64,000 nt of DNA, taken from assembly GCA_949316235.1 (NCBI GenBank), contig OX438749.1, positions 18,926,414 through 18,990,413 on the forward strand, given 5' to 3'. This DNA comes from Oegoconia quadripuncta. Its lineage: Eukaryota; Arthropoda; Insecta; Lepidoptera; Autostichidae. The translations under genes and the position numbers were made by a program. The notes under the pieces are model-generated. The model was not told the origin of the DNA and made no database searches. It saw nothing but the letters and a program-made list of their open reading frames with translations. Positions 29,845 through 39,221 of this stretch are shown here, in pieces (the first letter of the stretch is position 1; each line of letters begins with the position of its first letter).

Positions 29845-30290
29845 CAGTGGTGTGCGTAATGTGTCGTCACAGGGTAGGCAGAATGATAAAATTTACTATT
29901 AAATGAGAAAAAATACAACTACATAATAATAACTTACTCTTTAAGCCATCTCTACAACTGTTTAGAATAATTTCTGTACATATCAGTAGGAATCAGCTGT
30001 TTAAACAATGCATTTTGAGGAACGCTTACAATTTTCTAGGGTACTGCCTTTCTGCCCAGTGGTGTGCCCTCCATACAACAAAAAAAGGAAAGGCAGTGCC
30101 TACCCTAGCAAACTGTAAGCTTTCCTCAAAATGCATTGACAAGATAGCTACAAGATACTGATGTCAACAGAAATATTTTAAAGGGTTAGTATAAGAGTAA
30201 GTTTATTATTTTGTAGTTGCATTTTTTCTCATTTAACAGCAAATTTTATTATTATGCCTACCCTGTGACAAAACACTGTGCACGCCACTG
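29845..30290. repeat. 450-bp foldback element with arms of about 200 bp
   Basis: It starts CAGTGGTGTGC and ends GCACGCCACTG. The arms share TCACAGGGTAGGCA, TTTCTCATTTAA, AAGAGTAAGTT, TTGAGGAACGCTTACA and AGGCAGT blocks in inverted order. The short spacer lies near 30.07 kb. It is non-coding. Confidence 0.75.
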
Positions 30291-30389
30291 TTTCTACCTG
30301 TATGGAGGACACGCCACTGGCTACTACTGTTAAGTGGCATATTTTAATTCTGTGCAGCAGGTGTAACAATCATATATATTTTAATAAAA

Positions 30390-30870
30390 TTAACCCAAAC
30401 AACTTGACTTTGACAGACATAGTCATTACGATAGCTATGGCAAAAAGGGCTTTTAATAACAAAAAACATCTATTTAAAGCTAAAATAAGCAAAAAAGACA
30501 AAAAGCAGCTAATAAAATGCTATGTATGGAGTATAGCTCTATACGGCTGTGAGACATGAGACACAAAGGGATAGGGAAAGGTTAGAGGCATGAGTTGTGC
30601 TGGAGACAAATGGAGGGAATAAGCTGGACAGAGAAGAGAATAAATAAAGAGGTGTTAATGATGGTAAAGAAGAGATACCTGTTAGCCACAGTTGAGAACC
30701 GAAGAGGAAAGATGATAGGTCACTTGATACAACACAATATTTTTTTGAAGAACATAATTAAGGGAAAGAGAGGAAAGGGAAGACCTAGGCGCAATTACTT
30801 TGACCAGGTGAAAGAAAAGGTGAATGTCGTGTCGTACACGTATTGCGCCAGAAAATGTTACGTATAGCCT
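30390..30870 (+). mobile_element. LINE reverse-transcriptase/C-terminal fragments
   Basis: Two plus-strand frames read AKISKKDKKQLIKCYVWSIA (…LYGCET) and, after a frame break, a C-terminal block with RRGKMIGHLIQHN and GKRGKGRPRRNYFDQVKEK, which are common in insect non-LTR polyproteins. It lies directly beyond the 3' end of MANF. Confidence 0.7.
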
Positions 30871-30915
30871 ACTTTATCAATTCAAATTTATGCTCACCTA
30901 ATAAATTAGACTATT

Positions 30916-31437
30916 TTACAATTCAGATCTACCCATATACTTGGGTTTTAGCTCTTCTATTCTCTTGATGAAATCGGTCTTCTCGATGCATCCGTCGCAG
31001 ACCTCGTCCCAGTCATTAAGGATCTTTTTTAAGTCCCTGACCTTCAGCTTCTTTAGGTCTACATTATTCAGATCGATCTGCTTGTCGAACCGCAGATCAC
31101 ATATTTGAGCGTCCTTTTTCCTCAACTTTTCACAGATCTTATCGGCGGGCATTGACCAGCTGAGGGGCTTCGAAAGTTCACCCAAAATACCGGTGGCAGA
31201 TTCTACTAAGCCACCTAGGTAATAACAGAATCTGTTCTCTTTATTCTTTGTACCTTTACAGAACTTCTTGAATTCGGCCTCGATTAATTTTGGATCTTTT
31301 TTAACATTGTCTGATAACGTGGCCGCGAATTTCTCGACAGTCTTCACACAAACCTCACATTCTCCCTCTCTGAGTGCCACTGCAAAATGTAGTACTGCTG
31401 CGAAGAATAATAAATGAAACACACCAAGTTTACACAT
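30916..31437 (-). CDS. Manf: Mesencephalic astrocyte-derived neurotrophic factor homologue (MANF)
   Basis: MANF is an ER-resident, stress-inducible, secretable factor that protects neurons and supports ER proteostasis. The 173-residue product has a signal peptide (about residues 1-21). An N-terminal saposin-like domain carries six cysteines (CEVC, KFC, RFC, KIC, QIC). The C-terminal SAP-like domain has a CXXC motif (CDGC here; CKGC in mammals). The C terminus RSEL acts as an ER-retention-like signal. Start ATG 31437 gives the expected signal peptide. The coding region is one exon. An ERSE-II-like site lies about 160 bp upstream, which would fit induction by the unfolded protein response. The next gene, DNAAF5, is divergent. 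The identity is secure; intronlessness could reflect intron loss or an old retrocopy. Confidence 0.97.
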   Translation of the reverse strand: MCKLGVFHLLFFAAVLHFAVALREGECEVCVKTVEKFAATLSDNVKKDPKLIEAEFKKFCKGTKNKENRFCYYLGGLVESATGILGELSKPLSWSMPADKICEKLRKKDAQICDLRFDKQIDLNNVDLKKLKVRDLKKILNDWDEVCDGCIEKTDFIKRIEELKPKYMGRSEL

Positions 31438-31595
31438 TTTAAGTTGATTATAATTCAGTTTAAATAAATGCTAAATTTAGCTACAACAAGAGCACTTGCT
31501 TGACAGTAAAATTTAGAATAAAATTGAAACGCTATGGAACAATCTCATCCATTCGTGGAAATGAAGACGTTGACAGCTTTAGCTGTCGAAACGAG

Positions 31596-31606
31596 ATTGG
31601 TGCACG
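31596..31606. promoter_or_regulatory. ERSE-II-like element upstream of MANF
   Basis: ATTGGTGCACG differs by one base from the ER-stress element II consensus ATTGGNCCACG. It is about 160 bp upstream of the MANF start codon. Mammalian MANF is known to be induced through ERSE-II. Function here is inferred only from position and sequence. Confidence 0.4.
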
Positions 31607-31831
31607 TTGTAGCAAAGTTCGTTCCATTGTACGCACGGTTCAAGATACTGCACATACACCTCCCCAAAGTTATAAATCTTCATGTAGAACCAGGAAGAAC
31701 AACTCGATATGATATGTTGTTCTTTCGTGACATAAAGTTGTATTACATTTCGTTCTTCCATATCATCGTAATTCAATTATAGAAAAAAAAAAATTTAATT
31801 TGTTGTCATTCAACTCGTCTCCAAGGTCAAC

Positions 31832-32990
31832 GGCAGAATATTGTGCAGCAAAAGTTAGTGATGGTGTACAAGTGAAGGGAAGTGTAAGTTATAGTGCGTA
31901 ACGAAGTTTTCGGGTTCCCACAAGAAGCCGCCAAAATCTTTTGTAAAGCATTCTGCCACTTTAGTGAAGAATGACCTGACCGTGACTAGACTCTGTATAC
32001 GCCAAGTATACGACGAATTACTTGTTTTGACTGAGACTGACTTACAAACTGAAGAAATAAGTGAAATAAGACATGGCTGTTATGGGCTAGATCCCTTTGC
32101 CTTCTCCTAAAGAAGAGAATGAAACAAAAAAAAATAAAAAAAGTAAAAAAAAAAATATTGGGCTTTTTGGCGGGAACTCGTCGAGCAAAGTAGCATTTTC
32201 CTTTATAGTTCTTATAATTTGTGCATTCTGACTTTTGAAGCTTAATAATGGCAGAATATTGTGCAGCAAACGTTAGTGATGGTGTACAAGTGAAGGGAAG
32301 TGTAAATTAAAGTGCGTAACGGAGCTTTCGGGTTCCCACAAGAAGCCGCCAAAATCTTTTGTAAAGCATTCTGCCACTTTACTGAAGAATGACTTGACCG
32401 TGACTAGACTCTGTATACGCCAAGTATACGACGAATGACTTGTTTTGACTGAGACTGACTTACAAAATGAAGAAATAAGAAAAATAAGACATGGCTGTTA
32501 TGGGCTAGATCCCTTTGCCTTCTCCTAGAGGAGAGAATGAAATGAAAAAAAAAAAAAAAAAAAAGGCTTTTTGGCGGGAACTCGGCGAGTGAAGTAGCAT
32601 TTTTCTTTATAAGTCTTATAATTTGTGCATTCTAACTTTTGAAGCTTAATAATGGCAGAATATTGTGCAGCAAACGTTAGTGATAGTGTACAAGTGAAGG
32701 GAAGTGTAAATTAAAGTGCGTAACGGAGCTTTCGGGTTCCCACAAGAAGCCGCCAAAATCTTTTGTAAAGCATTCTGCCACTTTACTGAAGAATGACTTG
32801 ACCGTGACTAGACTCTGTATACGCCAAGTATACGACGAATTACTTGTTTTGACTGAGACTGACTTACAAACTGAAGAAATAAGAGAAATAAGACATGGCT
32901 GTTATGGGCTAGATCCCTTTGCCTTCTCCTAAAGGAGAGAATTAAACCAAAAAAAAAAAAAATAAAAAAAAAAATAAATATTGACAGTTG
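31832..32990. repeat. Tandem array of a 0.40-0.42-kb unit (about 2.8 copies)
   Basis: Units begin GGCAGAATATTGTGCAGCA at about 31833, 32252 and 32655 and end in CTTCTCCTAAAGGAGAGAATGAAAC (with small variants) plus an A-rich run. They are nearly identical and show no open frame. The array ends directly before the DNAAF5 promoter. Confidence 0.85.
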
Positions 32991-33004
32991 GTTGGCATGG
33001 TAAC
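32991..33004. promoter_or_regulatory. RFX X-box upstream of DNAAF5
   Basis: GTTGGCATGGTAAC is an imperfect palindrome that fits the X-box pattern (GTTGCC-AT-GGYAAC) with one mismatch. It is 88 bp upstream of ATG 33092. RFX factors drive ciliary genes through such sites in animals, so the match beside a dynein-arm assembly factor is meaningful. Confidence 0.7.
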
Positions 33005-33091
33005 GCAATTTGTTTATCAATATATTGTCGTTCGTCTGATTTTAAGTTTTGTCGAATATTCAAGAAGATTGAGAGTGATTATTAATTGAAA

Positions 33092-35472
33092 ATGTCTGAG
33101 GTGAAACCGAAACTACAGGATAACCCTCGCGGTGCCTTGGAGCAGTATTTAACGAGTTTACAAAGCGAATCTAAAATGACTCGTAGGCAGGCGTTACTGA
33201 AAATAAACGAAGAGGTTTTCGAGAATCCATCTAATCAAAACTGTGATCTTACCACAGTGTTTCCTGAGATATACGCGTACGTATTGAAAAGCTTCTCTGA
33301 TCCGGCTGAAGCATGTAGAGATGCTGCAGCATTGATAATTTCCAATTTCATTGATCGCTTACCTCTGAATGATTACTACCTCACCTATATACTACCAGTT
33401 ATAGTCCGTCGAATCGGCTGCCCGGAAATTGTGGAAGAATCTGAAGAGATTCGCTTAGTTTTGATCGAGTTGCTACACAAAATACTTAATAAATACAAAG
33501 TTACCCATTTGCTTAGTCCATTCATCAATGATTTTACAAGTATTTTAACTAAGACTAGTACTGATCCATATCCAAAGGTGAAGCTTGAGGCATGTGAATG
33601 TATAATTATGTTGACAAAGGTGTTGCCAAGAGACTTTCACTTTCAAGCAGAGAGTTACGTAAAGCCTGTCTTGTCTAACTTTGCACATCAACACTTTAGA
33701 GTCAGAGTTGCAGCTGTAAAGGCAATTGGTAAGTGATATTCTTAATATTCACATAACGTTCAAAACAACAAACAGAATTTTTAATGAGATAGAGCTAATA
33801 TTGTCATCTAGCCTGGTCCCAATAGAGCTAAAATCGAAGAAGGAAAAAAATTGCAACCAGTTTGCTGATTAGGGTATATAAGTAATAGAGAAAAGAAAAG
33901 TTAAAAGTGTATCCTTACTGGAGTATATAGGGTCTAACAAAATTAACCCGACAAACTTTGGCAATTGCACTTACATGACAATAAAATAATATACATATTC
34001 ATTAAAAAAACTAGCCTTAAAAATTTTGTTTCCGAGTAAAACAATTAAATTTAAGTGCAAATGAAAATACACATTAACAGACTTACTTCATTTTCATTGT
34101 ACCTAGTTTTACCAATGTGAAAAAACAGGCAACGTTCCGTTGATATGGAAGACCAAAGGGGATGGCGGGTGGCCAGGCCACAAGGCGCAACCAATCACAG
34201 CAAATCGCAGCAGCGAGTGGTCGCCTTTCGGCGTCTTCAAGATACCGTGGCACGTGTTTGTGTGTTGTGGCAAAGTACTTAGAGCGCGCGGCCATTAAAG
34301 TCGAACTCACAAAATTTACATTTCTAAATTTTAATTTTTTGAATAATATCTGTTAACTTTAATGTTTTATTTTTTATCTTTTTCGTAATAGGCAACATTC
34401 TACACATACACTCTGTAACGTTTGTCGGGTTCATTTTGTTAGAAATTATATTGGTCTTTTTATCTCAAAAAACGTGGTTAAATGTTTGACTACTATAAAA
34501 TCTCTGATTCCAGACCAAGAGTTCTCAGGAGAGCCCATTAATTGATTAGTCTAATTTTGATTTGAATTTTCGTTTTGGGGTATATCAAAATCATTAGTCA
34601 AACATCAAACTTCAAGCATTTATCTCAATGTAAGATATATACAAAAAAAAAATACAAAAATCTTTATTTCAGTCTAAAATAATAGTGACTATGAACAGTG
34701 GATGGAGTCAACCTAGTAAGCATAATAAGTATGCTTGTGGCAGGTTACCCCACCCCGCTCATCCTTTTCGCTATCTTACATGGACTGCTTAAATGCTGCT
34801 ATGATATAATTTGTTGAATGTCAATTTAAATCTACTGGAAATAATAAAAGAGCTTTTTGCATTTATCTGTCAGTCAGTATCTCCAAGCTAAGAAAGGGAA
34901 ATCATCTGTGGTAAAAGTAGCAGCGCATGAAACCCACAGGATCATTGTTGTCCTTTTTTTTATAAAAATAATATTCAATTAATATAGACTTCCTATCTGT
35001 TTCTTTCTTCTTGTGTTTTCTTTTCTGTTGTGCAATAAGTGTATCGTATCGACTCACGCTACTAATTCACTAAGAGTTAGACTCTGACGTAAGTTCAGCA
35101 GTGGACATCCTGTGGTTAATATGATGATGAATGACTCAATTTTCATATTAAACATTAAGTTTGGGTTCAGCTGTGTAAAAATAATCAGGTGGAGATAAAA
35201 TGGGTGAAGTTGGGTTAGATCCAGGGTTGGAGGGAGATGCTAGTGGGTATCGCCCAGTTCAATTTACTTACCTAATGTGACATTGCAGGTGCGATAGTCC
35301 CAGCAGGCGATGCAAAATGCTTTGAGCTGTCCATTACTCCACTGGCTGAGAAGCTGTTCGACGACAACTCTCAGGTGCGAATGCAGGTGACAGTGGAAGT
35401 TGGAAACTGGATGTTGACGTATAAAGATCGGTACTCATTCTGGCATCGCATGATACCGCTACTACTTACAAG
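33092..35472 (+). CDS. DNAAF5: Dynein axonemal assembly factor 5 (HEATR2), first two exons only
   Basis: DNAAF5 is a cytoplasmic HEAT-repeat protein needed to preassemble dynein arms for motile cilia and sperm flagella. Exon 1 (33092-33728) begins MSEVKPKLQDNPRGALEQYL. Exon 2 (35289-35472) continues in frame through GAIVPAGDAKCFEL to DRYSFWHRMIPLLLT, matching the DRYSF(F/W)HK(L/M)IPLLL block of animal DNAAF5. Together they give about 273 residues of helical HEAT-type sequence. Known proteins are about 850 residues. No further exons were found in the window except a doubtful one at 36172-36203. The ATG at 33092 is preferred, with the X-box 88 bp upstream. Intron 1 (1.56 kb) holds a DNA-transposon relic. 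Either the gene is truncated here or a very long intron follows. Confidence 0.85.
33933..34443. mobile_element. Non-autonomous DNA element with TCTAACAAAATTAACCCGAC ends
   Basis: TCTAACAAAATTAACCCGAC at the left and its inverted counterpart at the right (one mismatch over 24 bp) bound 510 bp with no transposase. The GC-richer interior (34.16-34.30 kb) is open in two frames but has no homology that I recognise. It lies in DNAAF5 intron 1. Confidence 0.7.
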
Positions 35473-35592
35473 GTAAGTAATTTTTTTTTAAACAAATTTT
35501 TTTAGTCTTTTCGATGTTCACGACCGTTGTGGTAACAGTAGGAGTGAGACACGTGCATAGCCAGGGAATGGGATGGACTATCGATGTTAAAC

Positions 35593-35745
35593 TAAGAGCC
35601 GAATTAATAAATCGATATTGAGATTGTGTCTCAGTCTCAATATTATTTTTTAAACTGTTTTAATAGGTAGGTATGCAACAGATGAAGCGCCAACTTAAGG
35701 TCATCTCAATCTTGAGAACGGTTTATTAATACGGGCGTAAGATCA
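35593..35745. repeat. Short GCCCGTATTAATAA-family MITE
   Basis: It ends in GAGAACGGTTTATTAATACGGGC and begins GAGCCGAATTAATAAATCGA, related to the 13.75-kb element but shorter. A matching fragment lies at 39.84-39.94 kb. Confidence 0.55.
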
Positions 35746-35799
35746 CAGATGCATTGTTACCTTGATAACTTAGAAGGAACTCATAATTAGGGAGAGAAT

Positions 35800-36042
35800 T
35801 TCGAAATTCGGTTGAATTCGGCTATGGTTCCTAGTGGAAAGTCGTTCGTAATCAGGAGTGGAGTCGCCAGCCGAAAATTATTGGACTTCCATACTAAAGG
35901 TGATTTCAGAACGGTTTACTTTGTATGGGTAATCGAAAAATTTTTGATCGAATTCGACTATGGTTCCTTGGGGAAAATTGTTCGTAATTAAGAGTAGAGT
36001 GACCAGTTAATGGGAATTACACGAATTCAAATTCACCCTGTA
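35800..36042. repeat. Foldback element (CAGGGTGAAATT family), left end lost
   Basis: It contains GAATTCGGCTATGGTTCCTAG and ends GAATTCAAATTCACCCTG, as in the copies at 1.35 and 20.6 kb. Confidence 0.6.
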
Positions 36043-36171
36043 TAATATATGAAGTACTATTTATTATCCTTCAGTAAGGTCATCATAGGTAATTAAATGG
36101 TTGCACACTCTTACTTATGACGCTACTGAGCATTTACTGGTAAAAACTTCTTACTTCTTTTTAAAATTGAA

Positions 36172-36203
36172 GTCACTGACCGAGTCGGATATTCATGGGG
36201 CAG
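36172..36203 (+). pseudogene. Possible DNAAF5 exon 3 remnant
   Basis: Read in the frame that continues exon 2, this gives SLTESDIHGA and is followed by a GTAAGT donor. That resembles the SLNDE-type sequence after the IPLLL block in DNAAF5. To stay in frame the exon must start at 36172, but the two preceding bases are AA and not AG. The available AG (36171-36172) shifts the frame into a stop. It may be a mutated acceptor, a sequence error, or chance similarity. Confidence 0.25.
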
Positions 36204-36433
36204 GTAAGTGTTTATTTATTTAACTCCCACGATACAGACTTGCCTAGTGTGGGGTTAAAGGTAACAGGATCAGGTAACTAATCTACTACAAACATGTAAC
36301 TGTACATGTGTCTTTAGTATTGTATAAAACTCTTGTGCCATGTTTGAAATAATACATTTTTCATTTTCATTTTCATATAGAATAATGAAAACATAGTAGA
36401 ATGTATCGAAGCTAGCACTTGCCCCAAAAAGTT

Positions 36434-36845
36434 CTATCTCTGTTCATAATACATATGCCTAGAATTATTATTCGTAGCATACCATATCGGTAATTCAAGA
36501 ACCTCTGCCATTTGACGCGGGCATCGGTCGCGGGTATCCCGATAGAGACGCCTGTGTCGAGTGACATGAGAAACAAAGAATCTTACCTTTAGGTCTCGGA
36601 TTTTTGAACAGGATTTGATATCTGTTAATATATTTTCCGAAAATACTCCCACGTAAATTACCTGATATTATTCCGAACAACATGAAGTGGTGATACCAAA
36701 TAGGCATCCACTCAGCATAATGTCGCGACATTGGACTCCCTAGAGTCCAGTGACGCGACGCTGGTATTCTGTGGACACCGAGGACGGAGAGTGGAGAGTA
36801 CAATACCCGTATTTGAAATAAATAAATAGAATTTCCGTTTAGCAT
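36434..36845 (-). other. Unrecognised open region
   Basis: Two overlapping minus-strand frames (116 and 72 codons) contain MPIWYHHFMLFGIISGNLRG and CPRQMAEVLELPIWYATNNN. A frameshift or a 35-nt intron, too short to be likely, would be needed to join them. The upstream part shares ATTCTGTGGACACCG/CCAGCGTCG-type sequence with a dispersed repeat near 38.3 kb. It could be a small decayed gene or a transposon fragment. Confidence 0.25.
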
Positions 36846-37166
36846 AGCTCTTATGATAAGTTTGTGAAAAAACTTTATTATATTATCGAAAACCTTTATT
36901 ATAACGGTTAAGTTAAGTAATATTAACCTGTTTCAAGCCCTGCTTCTGAATTTCGTTGTAAAAGTAGAGAAATAAATAATCCAAAACACTAATAGCTACG
37001 TTTATTTATAAATAATTCGTTATTATTTTTATAGTAAGTACCTAAGTAGGTAAGGTACATTACAAGTACCTACAAGGTATTATTTCTTATTCTAATATAG
37101 TCACAGTAAATTTTCCTTTTACCGTGCTATAGTCCTCTTATCTGTAAGAGCCTATAATAAAAAAAA

Positions 37167-37388
37167 AATATTTGGGGCACTTACACCAATCATCTAGTCC
37201 CAAACTAAGCAAAGCTTGTACTATGGATACTAGATAACGGATAAACATACATAAATATTTATAATCATCCATGACTTAGGAATAAATGGTAATATTCATC
37301 ACACAAACATTTACCCGTCGCGGGATTCGAACCCGGCAACCGTTGCTTTCGCTGACAGGGTCACTATACACTACACCAATCGGTCGTA
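37167..37388 (-). repeat. SINE family A, reverse, near complete
   Basis: Reverse copy: CACTACACCAATCGGTCG is the A-box end, GGGATTCGAACCCG the B box, and AACTAAGCAAAGCTTGTACT the body. Confidence 0.75.
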
Positions 37389-37849
37389 AAAATAAGATAG
37401 CTCCGTCTTTGTTAGTGGCGTGCCTACATAGGAAGTAGAGTTTTACTAGGGTTGTATGCGTCATAGAAATCCTACTATTTAGTGGTCTAGCGTAATATCA
37501 CTCGTGGCGCAGACGCATTCAGTTGATTAGCGAAGATAAGCATGCCTGGCGCCGTCAGTCCTTGGATGGGTGACAACCAGTGGCAGTTTAATACGAGTGC
37601 TTCTGTATTTTGGATGTTAAATTATTTAACTAAATAGTCGGTCCCGATTGTTTTTAATTGAAGATAATCCGAATTTACTCCGTTTCCTACTTCAATGTTC
37701 AGGTTGGATGGAAGGGATCTCTTTAGATAAAATAAAAATAAATAAATAAAATATCCTTAGACGTATGTCTAATCTGTATTTTGTCTGTTTGTCTGTATTT
37801 TGGTGCAATAAATAATTATATGATAGTCGTTAAGCCAAGTCGGTGGCTA

Positions 37850-37995
37850 CAGGGGCGGCTTAAAAATACTGACTTTTCTGACGCAAATCCACCAATCCGC
37901 ACTGGGCCCACGTGGTGGATTATAGCCCATGTCCTTTCCCAGTGAGAGGAGGCTATGCCCCAACAGTTGGGACGTGTAAGTCTGTTGATGATGAA
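37850..37995 (+). repeat. LINE 3'-tail fragment
   Basis: GGCCCACGTGGTGGATTATAG, CCCAGTGAGAGGAGGC and CAACAGTTGGGACGTG form the familiar 3' end of a lepidopteran LINE. An inverted fragment lies at 45.45-45.54 kb. Confidence 0.55.
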
Positions 37996-38269
37996 TAGCG
38001 TAATATATAAATCAAAACTAGTTTTTTATTCGAATTTTTGATTCTCGATGCTCGAAATCTATTTACCTACCATGCCATCCTAGGTACTAGGTACTATGTC
38101 ATACCTATACATCTATTCCTCAACTAGTTCAACACTAATTGGAGATGTACAATTGTTTATTACTGTGCATGCCTACTTAATAAGCGGTGTGGTATACATA
38201 CATATTGGGTATGTTTGTTATGGGTATGTTTTGTTTATGCGTACTTGATATGGAGAGTTGCGTTAATAT

Positions 38270-38430
38270 TAAGTAGTACCGTGGCACCACTCTGCCTTTC
38301 GGCTCCACAGAATACCAGCGTCGTGGTTGCTCCAACCCGACAATGCTGAGTGGAGACCTTTTTTGATTTAGTATAGGTATTGTAAACTTATGTATATAAT
38401 ACTCTTTATAACAGAAATCCAAATAAATAC
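38270..38430. repeat. Dispersed retroelement tail
   Basis: GCTCCACAGAATACCAGCGTCG and the A/T-rich end resemble a LINE or SINE 3' end. A fragment recurs in inverted form at about 36.75-36.78 kb. Confidence 0.4.
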
Positions 38431-38635
38431 TTTTCTTTCTTTCTTACATATTATGTAATCGTTGCGACCCATATCCCAAATGGAGTGGTCAGAGATATCC
38501 CAAACAATAGTGTTTAGGTGCCCCAAACTTTAAACATTTAATGATTGAAACAACGTCCACGGCTCGCCTTATGAAATATACAGAAATACTCTCATAAGGA
38601 GGTGACCCCATCGCCGTTGAAACGTGCAAATTTCA

Positions 38636-38967
38636 GGCCCGTAACGATAAACCATTCTTAAGATTAACAACAGTCTTGTGACTGGTCTCAAGTAAACGTG
38701 TTGATTAATAAACCTAACTTGAGACCTGACAAGCACGTGCACACTCAAGCAGTACTCACTTGAGAGGTGCGCGTATTAATAAACGAAACTTAAGACTATC
38801 ATTCATTCGCCGCTGAGGCGTATACTTTAGAAGTGATCTCAGCTGAGTAAACCTCAAGATTGGTTTATAAATTAGCACGGAGCTTGAGATAGCGTGAACT
38901 TCTTTAGACGCATCACGGGTGATACAGCCTCAAGACTTGTATTGAGATTGGTTTATTAATACGGGCC
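38636..38967. repeat. MITE with GCCCGTATTAATAA ends, second copy
   Basis: It is similar over its full length to 13747-14096 (AAACGTGTTGATTAATAAA, CATTCATTCGCCGCTGA, AGCACGGAGCTTGA) with one rearranged end. Confidence 0.75.
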
Positions 38968-39221
38968 TTAGTCACCTTTTACGACACCCACGGGAAGAGA
39001 CGAAGAGACGGATTAGTTCTATTTGAGTGCCGAAACCACACAGTACTATTGATATCTATAAGTAAGTACATGCAAAATGACTTATTTCTAAAATTTTAAA
39101 TTTATTAATAATTTCAACTCCGCTGCTTCTTTTGACCCTCTTAACACAAATACACTTTATTGCACAACAGAAAAGAAAATACAGTTTCAGAAAAGTGGTA
39201 TGAATAGAATGTACACCATAA

